Shown here in pieces: positions 1 through 6,030 of a stretch of DNA of 6,669 nucleotides; the stretch's first letter is position 1; every line of letters begins with the position of its first letter. The stretch is from Paraprevotella sp. (GTDB taxonomy: Bacteria > Bacteroidota > Bacteroidia > Bacteroidales > Bacteroidaceae). Made by a program: the position numbers and the translations under genes. Where the stretch lies: NCBI GenBank assembly GCA_017425765.1, contig JAFOXE010000161.1:1-6669 (forward strand), written 5' to 3'. The notes beneath the pieces were generated by a model. That model was not told the origin of the DNA. It did no database searches and saw only the letters and a list, made by a program, of their open reading frames with translations.

Positions 1-64
1 CAGAGAAGTTAAGCCCGAGCGCGCCGATGGTACTGCATACCCGTGGGAGAGTAGGTCACCGCCT
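1..64 (+). rRNA. rrf: 5S ribosomal RNA, 3' part (5' end outside window)
   Basis: The first ~63 bases match the conserved 3' half of bacterial 5S rRNA. They include the CAGAGAAGTTAAGCCC segment of the loop B/helix III region, the CGCCGATGGTACTGC segment and the final GGGAGAGTAGGTCACCGCC arm. Slightly more than half of a ~110-base 5S gene is present; the 5' half lies left of the window. The exact mature 3' end (63-66) cannot be fixed without the 5' partner strand. It is presumably the last gene of an rRNA operon running rightward, towards the - strand protein genes. Confidence 0.95.
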
Positions 65-74
65 TTTTTTAGTG

Positions 75-116
75 AAACAGTCCTTGTAGAGATGATTCTA
101 TGAGGACTGTTTTTTT
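75..116 (+). terminator. Rho-independent terminator of the rRNA operon
   Basis: An inverted repeat pairs 75-90 with 97-112. The outer 10 bp are AAACAGTCCT/AGGACTGTTT, followed by two G-T wobbles and TAGA/TCTA, closing a 6-base loop. A run of seven T (110-116) overlaps the end of the stem. It starts about 11 bases after the 5S 3' end, and a second T run (64-70) lies between them. Strand and position fit termination of the rRNA transcript. Confidence 0.93.
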
Positions 117-301
117 GTGCCTTTTTGTATGCGTGTGGATGCAGTGAGGTGAGGATGTGGTTTTATGCGCTTCCGCGAGGTGCGGAGTGAAATTGCTTGT
201 GTTTACCTAAATGTAACTCTTTTCCTGTTGTTGCTGATAGTGTGGTGAGTACCTATGAGTTGTACATGTGAGGGTTGCCTAGTTGCTCGTGTATATACCT
301 T

Positions 302-360
302 TTACCTGAGCGTGTGAGGGCTGCACACACGACGGTGTGTGTGGTGGTGTGGCGAGCGTG
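302..360. repeat. 59-base direct repeat, copy 1
   Basis: Identical over 59 bases to 4263-4321, with a constant offset of 3,961. It begins TTACCTGAGCGTGTGAGGG and ends GGCGAGCGTG. A weaker ungapped match continues leftward at the same offset (267-301 with 4228-4262, 23 of 35 identical), so the ancestral unit was nearer 95 bases. Internally CACACAC (324-330) pairs with GTGTGTG (335-341) around a GACG loop, while CGTGTG (311-316) can instead pair with CACACG (326-331); the two foldings exclude each other. The word TGTGAGGGYTGC also occurs twice here (267-278 and 313-324). It lies about 110 bases beyond the stop of the CotH gene. Confidence 0.95.
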
Positions 361-379
361 TGTTTTGTGGCATATAGTT

Positions 380-428
380 AGGGTGACCAAAGTAGATGTA
401 GTTAATTGTATCGTACTTTGGTCACCCT
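380..428. terminator. Strong 15-bp hairpin, probable convergent or bidirectional terminator
   Basis: AGGGTGACCAAAGTA (380-394) and TACTTTGGTCACCCT (414-428) form a perfect 15-bp stem with a 19-base loop. Read on the + strand it ends in TTTT (428-431), so the U-tract favours stopping rightward transcription such as rRNA read-through. It also sits 40 bases beyond the stop of the - strand CotH gene, where a terminator is expected, although the - strand continuation (TAACTATATG) has no clear U-run. A barrier between the two converging units is the simplest reading. Confidence 0.7.
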
Positions 429-468
429 TTTGAAGTGCTTTTAAGATTGAATTTCCTTGATGTGAACT

Positions 469-2496
469 TTATCGTATGTTTACTTTGTGGGTTTGATCGC
501 TTAGGCGAATGATGTAGAAGCCCGGTCGGAGTCGGATAGTATGAACCTCCGTTGTGATGCGTTGCGAAAGAATGCATCGTCCCATAAGATCGTAAATGTG
601 GATGGGTTTGTTTTGATGCCCTTTTAGATAAATGCCCTCGTGTACGACGGTTATATCTTTTGTGGTGACCTCGGCAATATCATTCGTATTGCTATGGTAT
701 GCATGCACGAAGGATTCCACCGATTGTTGCACCTCATTTTCTGAATACAGAATGTTGACAAAAGAGAGTTTCGTGTTCTCGTTGTAGCCGTTTTCAAGAA
801 GGTCTATTCGGCATATCGTTTGCGCAGTATTTGGGTGGTTGTTTGCATCCCATGTAAGTACAACCCTATATTTCTGGTATTTGTCACTTAGATTTCCAAT
901 GTGTTGATAATGGCATGTGGCGTCGATACCCGCAACGATGTGTTCAACTTCATATTCTGTTGGGATGCACACATCAAACTGTAGGTACGCGGGGGTATGG
1001 GCACTTGTTTTATCAATAAGGATTTCAATGGAATGTTTCTCGGTTTGCGTTTGCAACAGATTTCTACATGAGAGTAGGTCGTTGATTTTAGGTTGTCGAT
1101 TATAATAGATTGCAGGTGTGTGTTTCGCAGACAAGATGTTTTGGATGAGTTGTTCTCTCGTGATACTCAATAAAGGATGATCGTCCCATGTTCGGATGTC
1201 TTGCACCGTAAGAGCGTTATCCTTGTTTGTATCTCCTTGTTTGTTGAAGTTGAATTCGTCAAGATCAAATACTTTCAAGTTGTTATAGATGTATTCGGCA
1301 CGTGTTTGCAGCCATGTTTTCATCCGATTTATTTCCTCGGCATATTCGGCTGCATCCCCGTCGTTCCATATAGAGGTATTGTGGTCAAGTGATTTTGCCA
1401 CCAAGGCATGGTATTCGTCAAGATACGTAAAGAGTTTTTGCAGACCATTATTGTCCATGAATTCTTTCCACACCTTATAATAATACTTTCGTACGATGTC
1501 GTTCTCCATGATATCACGAAAAAAACGACTCCCGCTGGCATTACTTGTACCTGTTATAGAAGAATTTGGGGCTTTAACAAAATATCCTGTGAATCCATCG
1601 TAGCCGAAAGCCCAATCAAAATCCCATAGAGGGCCAAATTGAAACTTCTCCCCCGGTGTGTTTATATTTTCACGAAAAAGGAATGTGCTTTTGGGGTGAT
1701 TCAATTCTGCATTTCTTACCAAATCGTTTACAAGCAAAAATTGTGCTAATGCGGTCATGTCCACCCATTCGTCTATGTCTTGGTCATGGTGTAAGAGAGA
1801 ATCAATTTGTTGTAGTTCTTGTTCTATAGCACTGAATGTACGTTCTGCTCTTTCCGCCTCCCATTTTTCAAGATTAGGCTCTTTAATGTTCACGGGCAAA
1901 TCATAGTAAGTGGAGCAAAATTTATATGCTTCGTCGTAGTAGGTGTCTAATTCAAGCATACAACTTGTTTCGTCGTCAAGGTCTACGCTGTTATTGGATA
2001 TGCCCACGTGTTCGGTAAACGCATAGCTTCCCTGGTAAACACCGTTTATATATAATTCCACCGGAATGATGTTGTTTGTGTAGGGCATACCTATGATTTT
2101 GCCTATTTGCATGGCCGTGGCACTGGTCATAGCCGATAATCGTTGATAGTGAGCCAGAAGAACCCAGTTTTTCCCCTTCTTCAGCCCAAAGATTTCTTTC
2201 TTCTTGTCGAACTTAAGGCGATAAGGCCTCTTGGGTGCATGCCACGAGGTGTTTCCGCGACCTTTAATAGAAACCGAGTCGGCGAAATCGGCATAGAGTC
2301 CGTTGCCATTGATACGGATATAGGCTTTAAGGTAGTTGGTCTTGCTTGTAACAAATAAGCTATCCACAATGTCTATATGTATTTCGGGTATCGTGTAGTC
2401 GGTGTTCCCTATATCTGTCGGTTCTTGTGCTTGTATGGTGTGAAAAGAGCAGAATAGTAAAATAGCGTATGCAAGGAAAAGGCATTTGATTCTCAT
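469..2496 (-). CDS. Secreted CotH-family kinase with T9SS C-terminal sorting domain
   Basis: This 675-residue protein has a signal peptide at residues 1-23 (KCLFLAYAILLFC core, likely cleavage after IQA). A CotH kinase domain spans about 37-410, with IKGRGNTSW at 77-85, KRPYRLKF at 89-96, a YINGVYQGSYAFTEHV segment at 149-164 and the acidic GPLWDFDWAFG motif at 288-298. GDTNKDNALTVQDI (421-434) resembles one dockerin-type calcium loop. Residues ~485-600 look beta-rich and perhaps cohesin-like (weak). Residues ~612-675, with IHIYDLMGR and GFYIIRLSDQTHKVNIR, match a type A T9SS (Por secretion) sorting domain. Some members of the family (Bacillus CotH) phosphorylate secreted or spore-coat proteins; the substrate here is unknown. 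Export across the outer membrane by T9SS is inferred. It starts at ATG 2496, 35 bases after the lipoprotein stop, so the two are probably co-transcribed. Confidence 0.92.
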   Translation of the reverse strand: MRIKCLFLAYAILLFCSFHTIQAQEPTDIGNTDYTIPEIHIDIVDSLFVTSKTNYLKAYIRINGNGLYADFADSVSIKGRGNTSWHAPKRPYRLKFDKKKEIFGLKKGKNWVLLAHYQRLSAMTSATAMQIGKIIGMPYTNNIIPVELYINGVYQGSYAFTEHVGISNNSVDLDDETSCMLELDTYYDEAYKFCSTYYDLPVNIKEPNLEKWEAERAERTFSAIEQELQQIDSLLHHDQDIDEWVDMTALAQFLLVNDLVRNAELNHPKSTFLFRENINTPGEKFQFGPLWDFDWAFGYDGFTGYFVKAPNSSITGTSNASGSRFFRDIMENDIVRKYYYKVWKEFMDNNGLQKLFTYLDEYHALVAKSLDHNTSIWNDGDAAEYAEEINRMKTWLQTRAEYIYNNLKVFDLDEFNFNKQGDTNKDNALTVQDIRTWDDHPLLSITREQLIQNILSAKHTPAIYYNRQPKINDLLSCRNLLQTQTEKHSIEILIDKTSAHTPAYLQFDVCIPTEYEVEHIVAGIDATCHYQHIGNLSDKYQKYRVVLTWDANNHPNTAQTICRIDLLENGYNENTKLSFVNILYSENEVQQSVESFVHAYHSNTNDIAEVTTKDITVVHEGIYLKGHQNKPIHIYDLMGRCILSQRITTEVHTIRLRPGFYIIRLSDQTHKVNIR

Positions 2497-2531
2497 AAAA
2501 CCTATGGATAATAGTGTTTTTGTACAGTGTT

Positions 2532-3755
2532 TTATTCAGCGATGAAGTCAATGATTGTATTGGCCGCGGAGTAATATCCCTTTCCATTTGGATGCACATG
2601 ATCGCTGTGATAGAGTTCTTTCATCAGCCCCATATTCGGGTTTTCTGCATTAAAAAGGTCAAGCAGAGGACATTCATATAGGTTGGCAATTGTGCGTGTT
2701 GCATTTCTGTATTCAGCAAACGTATGCCCCTTAGCGTTCTTATGTGTACTGTTCGGATTCCATCCCCAATCTGTTCCCTCAAAGAAACACTTAAAGGCGG
2801 TGGTCATGTAGATACGTGCATTCGGGTTGTTCGTTCGGATATGTTCTATGGCTTTTCTTATTCCCCCGTAGAATGTGTTAGCATCAGAGCCTTCGTCTTT
2901 GTTTCCTAAGGGCGCGTTGCCAATGAAATCATTTATGCCTCCAAATATGATATAGACGTCGTACTTGTCATACTTAAAACTATTTTGCACTTGTTTATAA
3001 GTGTGATATGGGAAAAGCTGGGTGCCGGAGTTTGTCGTTCCCATGTAACTGCCTTCGCCGGAAACGGCGAAGTTGTCGAATTTCTTAAACGAGAGTTTTT
3101 CTGCCATGTAGTCCATGAGTGAGTAGAGTTTCCCCTCGTGTTCAAATCCAAAACCATTGTAGAACGTACCTTCCGAATTTGTGACGGTGTTGGTGCTTTT
3201 TGCACGCGTGTTATGTGCAAACGAGCCCCCGAAGATGGCCACCTTTTTACCATAGTTTTCTGATGAACTGTATTTGTCGTTTTGGTGCGTCCAACTTGTC
3301 CATTGATTGTTCTTATAGTATCGAACAAATGTTTCTACGTTGTTGTTTTGTTCAGGTTCAAAGGATTTTTCATAGCGATGACTTTCGTGCGTAAAGTCAT
3401 ATCCTCTGCTATTGAACTTTTCCAGAGTAAGGATGCTTGTTTGGTTCTTAAGAACCCAAGGGCACGACATACGTTGTACATAAATCTTATTTCCTTTTAT
3501 GTTTTCGGTAGAGGTGGTCACTACAACTTCTTGACCGTCCACAGATGCATAATAAGATTGGGGTGTGTAGGGATTTTTATCGTCAAGTTGCTCGATAAAC
3601 ATTTCAATTGCATCCGACGTTTCAGACGATGTAAATGTTCCAAGATTTGTTTTGGAGTCTGTTGGGGTGTAATAGATGCTTTCATTATCGGAAGAGCAAC
3701 TTCCGGTAATAACGAGTATGCATAATAAGCATACGTACAGAATACTTCTTGTCAT
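2532..3755 (-). CDS. SGNH/GDSL-type hydrolase lipoprotein
   Basis: The product is 407 residues. Residues 1-19 form a lipoprotein signal peptide ending ITGSC, with the lipidated cysteine at 20. The following SSDNES has the acidic/serine character of Bacteroidota surface-export signals. Residues ~21-168 match no family I recognise. The C-terminal half carries the SGNH blocks: FGGSF with Ser178 as nucleophile (GGS in place of GDS), a block II glycine in SGEGS (231-236), GGIND with Asn275, and SDHVHPNGKGY with Asp385 and His388. This family removes acyl, acetyl or ester groups from sugars or lipids; the substrate is unknown. The start is ATG 3755: the frame extends to 3812, but only a TTG lies there and the signal peptide begins at 3755. 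CGCCAAA directly precedes the ATG, with no Shine-Dalgarno. Likely first gene of a unit with the CotH gene, behind a structured leader. Confidence 0.9.
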   Translation of the reverse strand: MTRSILYVCLLCILVITGSCSSDNESIYYTPTDSKTNLGTFTSSETSDAIEMFIEQLDDKNPYTPQSYYASVDGQEVVVTTSTENIKGNKIYVQRMSCPWVLKNQTSILTLEKFNSRGYDFTHESHRYEKSFEPEQNNNVETFVRYYKNNQWTSWTHQNDKYSSSENYGKKVAIFGGSFAHNTRAKSTNTVTNSEGTFYNGFGFEHEGKLYSLMDYMAEKLSFKKFDNFAVSGEGSYMGTTNSGTQLFPYHTYKQVQNSFKYDKYDVYIIFGGINDFIGNAPLGNKDEGSDANTFYGGIRKAIEHIRTNNPNARIYMTTAFKCFFEGTDWGWNPNSTHKNAKGHTFAEYRNATRTIANLYECPLLDLFNAENPNMGLMKELYHSDHVHPNGKGYYSAANTIIDFIAE

Positions 3756-3774
3756 TTTGGCGAATTTTACAAGG
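3756..3774 (-). repeat. Start-codon-adjacent copy of an 18/19-base direct repeat
   Basis: On the - strand this reads CCTTGTAAAATTCGCCAAA and abuts the ATG of the lipoprotein gene (3755-3753). It differs by a single inserted T from CCTTGTAAAATCGCCAAA at 3964-3947. Its last seven bases, CGCCAAA, are complementary to TTTGGCG on the - strand at 3874-3868, so this ribosome-binding segment could be sequestered. Confidence 0.9.
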
Positions 3775-3865
3775 TTCTCCGTGGGCAGACAGTAGGAGAA
3801 TGTATGTAGCAATGAAAGAGCATCCTAAAAAGAAAGTGGACTGCCCTCCTTGCATCCTCGTAGGT

Positions 3866-3955
3866 ATCGCCAAACACCTGAATACACGCACGGAAAGGCA
3901 GCCCACATATATGAGCTGCTCCGTGCCCCGTGTATTCGTTGTTTTATTTGGCGAT
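3866..3955 (-). promoter_or_regulatory. Large leader hairpin upstream of lipoprotein gene
   Basis: In the - strand transcript four stems nest. ATCGCCAAA (3955-3947) pairs with TTTGGCGAT (3874-3866), 9 bp. AATACACG (3936-3929) pairs with CGTGTATT (3888-3881), 8 bp. CACGGA (3925-3920) pairs with TCCGTG (3894-3889), 6 bp. GCAGC (3919-3915) pairs with GCTGC (3902-3898), 5 bp. They close a 12-base loop, with internal loops or bulges of 10/6, 3/0 and 0/3. The 28 pairs are far more than expected by chance. A T-run does not follow on the - strand, so a terminator is unlikely; a 5' leader element or the fold of a dispersed repeat fits better. Confidence 0.8.
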
Positions 3956-3964
3956 TTTACAAGG
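3947..3964 (-). repeat. Upstream (decoy) copy of the 18/19-base direct repeat
   Basis: On the - strand this reads CCTTGTAAAATCGCCAAA, matching the copy that touches the lipoprotein start codon except for one missing T. Its ATCGCCAAA end forms the outer strand of the leader hairpin. The two copies begin 190 bases apart and bound the hairpin segment. Confidence 0.9.
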
Positions 3965-4014
3965 AATGAGGCACTTTCTCTATTCTAATTCAAAAGTTGT
4001 CTTGATTGACGTGA

Positions 4015-4022
4015 CAAAAATA
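4015..4022 (-). promoter_or_regulatory. Candidate -7 promoter box for the lipoprotein-CotH unit
   Basis: The - strand reads TATTTTTG, matching the Bacteroidota -7 consensus TAnnTTTG and identical to the box upstream of the HTH-like gene. No convincing -33 TTTG lies about 19 bases further upstream, so the call rests on one element. If used, transcription would start near 4008 and leave a leader of about 250 bases containing both direct-repeat copies and the hairpin. Confidence 0.45.
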
Positions 4023-4220
4023 GTAGATTTTATTGAATTTACGTTTACATGTCCCGAATATTTTTCGATATATCATGAGGGTGAATGCTGTTCACGATGT
4101 TTGAGGTTGGGCATACAGATTATAAAATCTTAGTGTACGTGCAATCTTTTGTATATTAGCGTATGTGTACAGAAGGGTTGCGACCGTGTGACAAGATTAT
4201 GAAATGGTGTGTGGATTTAG

Positions 4221-4231
4221 ACCGTCGTGTG
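4221..4231. repeat. Inverted arm complementary to 59-base repeat copy 2
   Basis: ACCGTCGTGTG (4221-4231) is the exact reverse complement of CACACGACGGT at 4287-4297 inside repeat copy 2. The intervening 55 bases contain GGGTG (4234-4238) and CACCC (4256-4260), which can form an inner stem. This arm is absent from the equivalent position beside copy 1. Confidence 0.75.
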
Positions 4232-4262
4232 AAGGGTGCATAGATGCTCATGTGACACCCCC

Positions 4263-4321
4263 TTACCTGAGCGTGTGAGGGCTGCACACACGACGGTGTG
4301 TGTGGTGGTGTGGCGAGCGTG
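4263..4321. repeat. 59-base direct repeat, copy 2
   Basis: Identical to 302-360 and in the same orientation. It lies 66-124 bases beyond the kinase stop codon on the - strand, as copy 1 lies beyond the CotH stop. No conventional U-tract terminator is visible after the kinase gene, so this element or the fold it makes with 4221-4231 may mark the 3' end of that transcript (inference). It also carries the CACACAC/GTGTGTG hairpin (4285-4291 with 4296-4302). Confidence 0.95.
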
Positions 4322-4386
4322 CGGCTTTGTGTAGCTGCCGGCCGTGTTGGTGTTATGCGTGGGGGGAGTGTAGTGTGATGCGGTGC

Positions 4387-6030
4387 TTACATGGGTACGA
4401 TGAGATAGTCTTTCCAATGTTCGGCTTTGCGGTAGGCATCTACGGCTGTGGGTGGCACGTGGATGGTAAGTTGTGGTGCGTTGTCCATGAAAATGCGTGA
4501 CACTTGTGGAGGTTGTACGGCAAAGATGTATACGTTTTTCAAGTTGTTGCAGTGGAAGAACGTAAATTCGCCGATTTGGCGTACGGATGCCGGAATACTG
4601 ATTTCTGTTAGGGCGGTGCATTGATAGAAGACTCCCCTTTCGATGGTGACCAGCGTGGACGGAAGTGATACGCTGCTCAACTTGTCGCAGCAGGCAAATG
4701 CATCGACACCTAATTTGTTTACGCCCTCAGGAATGTGCACATTCTTTAGGTTGTAGTTGTGGCAGAAACATCCATGCGGAATGTTCTTCAACGCGGGGGA
4801 CAACTTCACGGTGTTTAGACTTGTGCAGTAGCTAAAGGCCCATTCGCCTATTTCCTGCACACTTTCGGGCATGCTGATAAGAGAAATGTTTTCGCACCTG
4901 GCCATGCCCCAACTTCCTATGCGTTTTATACTTTCGGGTATGTAAATCGATTTTAGATGTTTGGCGTTCAGGTAGGCACTATCATCTATTTCCGTTACCT
5001 CGTAGTTTTTGTTGTTGATGGTTACTCTTTTTGCAATCATTGCGTTGGGGTGCCAATCGCCTCCCACCACGGCACACGTTCGTGGTTGTTCCGATTTTAT
5101 TTGATAATGCACCCTGAGGTATTCGGCATCTTTCAGGCTTGGGGATAAAGTCCATGCCACCAATTCTTTCAGTTCCATAAACCAGTTCATACGGTTCAGA
5201 ACGAGGCATGATGGTATGGCAATGCAAAGTGTGATTAGAAGAACGATGAGGTTTCTTTTACGTTTGTAGGGTTTGTTTATGGCCTCGATCACGTCGTTTG
5301 CGCAAGCATATCTTTTGTTTTTTTCGGTTTTGATACACTTGGCGATAACCTTTTGTATGTTCTTGTCAAATTTTGCTCCTGTTCGTTCTGCGATGTTTTT
5401 CATCACCATTCCTGCGGCATAAATGTCGCTTCTTTCGTCTACATCGTTGATGCGTTTTTCCGATTGTTCGGGGGATGCGTATCGTGGTGTAAAGCCAACG
5501 GTGTGCGAATAGGAACTGTGGAAAGCAAATCCCAAATCAATGATTTTCACATCGTTGTTCACTTGTGTCAGCATCACATTGTCCGGTTTCAGGTCAAGAT
5601 GTGCCACATTCATTTCGTGCAATGCCTTCAGCCCCTCAAGCATTTGCGTAAACAATTTTCGCACATTCTTTCGGTTGTGAAAGTATTCCGGCTCGTCGGT
5701 AATCTTTTCCTCCAGGGTTTTCCCTTCGACATATTCTGCCAATAGATAAAGTCCCTCGTCGTTTTCGTCTATACGTTCGTACTTTGCAATGCGGTTGCTT
5801 GAGATTCGTCGTCCCAATTCATATTCCTTAAAAAACAAGGTTCTGTAGGAATGTTGTCGCATGTATTCGGGCTTTAGCTGTTTCATAAAGAACTGCTTCC
5901 CGTTCATGCGCACGGCATAGGTTAATGCCGTGGTTCCGTTCTGTTTGGTTAGTGGCGTAATTGTTTCAAACTCGCCATCGTAAGATGTATAGCGGTTTGA
6001 AGGTGTTATGAAGTCAGAACTGTCCATCAT
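4387..6030 (-). CDS. Transmembrane Ser/Thr protein kinase with BspA-type LRR ectodomain
   Basis: The 547-residue product has a Hanks-type kinase domain at about 20-250. Visible residues are ATP-site Lys50 (FFMKQL), Glu69 or Glu71 in helix C, HLDLKPDN at 144-151 with Asp146, Lys148 and Asn151, DLG at 165-167, activation segment TPRYASPEQ at 181-189, and DERSDIYAAG at 198-207. The catalytic loop lacks the usual arginine before Asp (HLD, non-RD), and the glycine-rich loop is degenerate. YKRKRN (255-260) precedes one membrane helix (~261-278), placing the kinase in the cytoplasm. Residues ~343-547 are outside: six exact 23-residue BspA/LRR_5 repeats (359-496, each with IPxSVxxIGxxAFxxCxxL character) and a C-terminal cap (VPPTAVDAYRKAEHW). 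ATG 6030 overlaps the upstream TGA as ATGA, indicating translational coupling. The ligand and substrates are unknown. An adjacent second ATG (6027) could also serve. Confidence 0.94.
   Translation of the reverse strand: MMDSSDFITPSNRYTSYDGEFETITPLTKQNGTTALTYAVRMNGKQFFMKQLKPEYMRQHSYRTLFFKEYELGRRISSNRIAKYERIDENDEGLYLLAEYVEGKTLEEKITDEPEYFHNRKNVRKLFTQMLEGLKALHEMNVAHLDLKPDNVMLTQVNNDVKIIDLGFAFHSSYSHTVGFTPRYASPEQSEKRINDVDERSDIYAAGMVMKNIAERTGAKFDKNIQKVIAKCIKTEKNKRYACANDVIEAINKPYKRKRNLIVLLITLCIAIPSCLVLNRMNWFMELKELVAWTLSPSLKDAEYLRVHYQIKSEQPRTCAVVGGDWHPNAMIAKRVTINNKNYEVTEIDDSAYLNAKHLKSIYIPESIKRIGSWGMARCENISLISMPESVQEIGEWAFSYCTSLNTVKLSPALKNIPHGCFCHNYNLKNVHIPEGVNKLGVDAFACCDKLSSVSLPSTLVTIERGVFYQCTALTEISIPASVRQIGEFTFFHCNNLKNVYIFAVQPPQVSRIFMDNAPQLTIHVPPTAVDAYRKAEHWKDYLIVPM

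Larger units (their letters stand above)
117..468. other. Intergenic region between rRNA terminator and CotH gene
   Basis: No credible gene is visible in these 352 bases. The + strand is strongly G/T-rich with many GTG/TGTG words, so the - strand transcript would be C/A-rich. The region holds the first copy of the 59-base repeat (302-360), its diverged extension (267-301) and a strong hairpin (380-428). A weak palindrome, TTCCGC 171-176 with GCGGAG 182-187 (one wobble), is probably incidental. Confidence 0.7.
3756..4386. other. Intergenic region and leader upstream of lipoprotein gene
   Basis: These 631 bases hold no gene I can support. From right to left: a G/T-rich stretch downstream of the kinase stop, the second 59-base repeat (4263-4321), an inverted arm of it (4221-4231), a relatively featureless A/T-richer stretch (~4000-4200), a -7-like promoter box (4015-4022), a decoy copy of the start region (3947-3964), a large hairpin (3866-3955) and the start region itself (3756-3774). 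Short open frames exist on both strands across 3756-3988, for example a - strand frame from ATG 3906 that runs out of phase into the lipoprotein gene, but none has domain support. Confidence 0.7.

Noticed and set aside
302..360. CRISPR or tandem-repeat array
   Set aside because: Only two full copies exist, almost 4 kb apart, with no regular spacers and no cas genes in the window.
2933..3328. 131-codon - strand frame within the lipoprotein gene
   Set aside because: It is out of frame with the catalytic blocks of the SGNH protein; the composition is that of a frame-shifted shadow, not a second gene.
3282..3725. 147-codon + strand open frame inside the lipoprotein gene
   Set aside because: It is entirely antisense to a gene with clear SGNH motifs, has no recognisable domain, and reads like a reverse-frame translation.
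3756..3812. Upstream extension of the lipoprotein gene to 3812
   Set aside because: The extension begins at a TTG and would place 19 residues before an otherwise complete lipoprotein signal peptide that starts at ATG 3755.
3881..3936. Leader hairpin as a terminator of the kinase unit
   Set aside because: No U-run follows on the - strand, and it lies some 450 bases beyond the kinase stop and downstream of a promoter-like box.
3749..3988. + strand 79-codon frame across the leader region
   Set aside because: It lies over the large palindrome and the direct repeats and overlaps the lipoprotein start antisense; no domain or start signal. Noted only as part of the possible dispersed repeat.
4217..4621. 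Open frame on the - strand of 134 codons overlapping the kinase 3' end
   Set aside because: It is a shadow of the LRR-coding sequence continuing into the C/A-rich downstream repeat; the product is Thr/His/Arg-rich low-complexity sequence without domain or initiation support.
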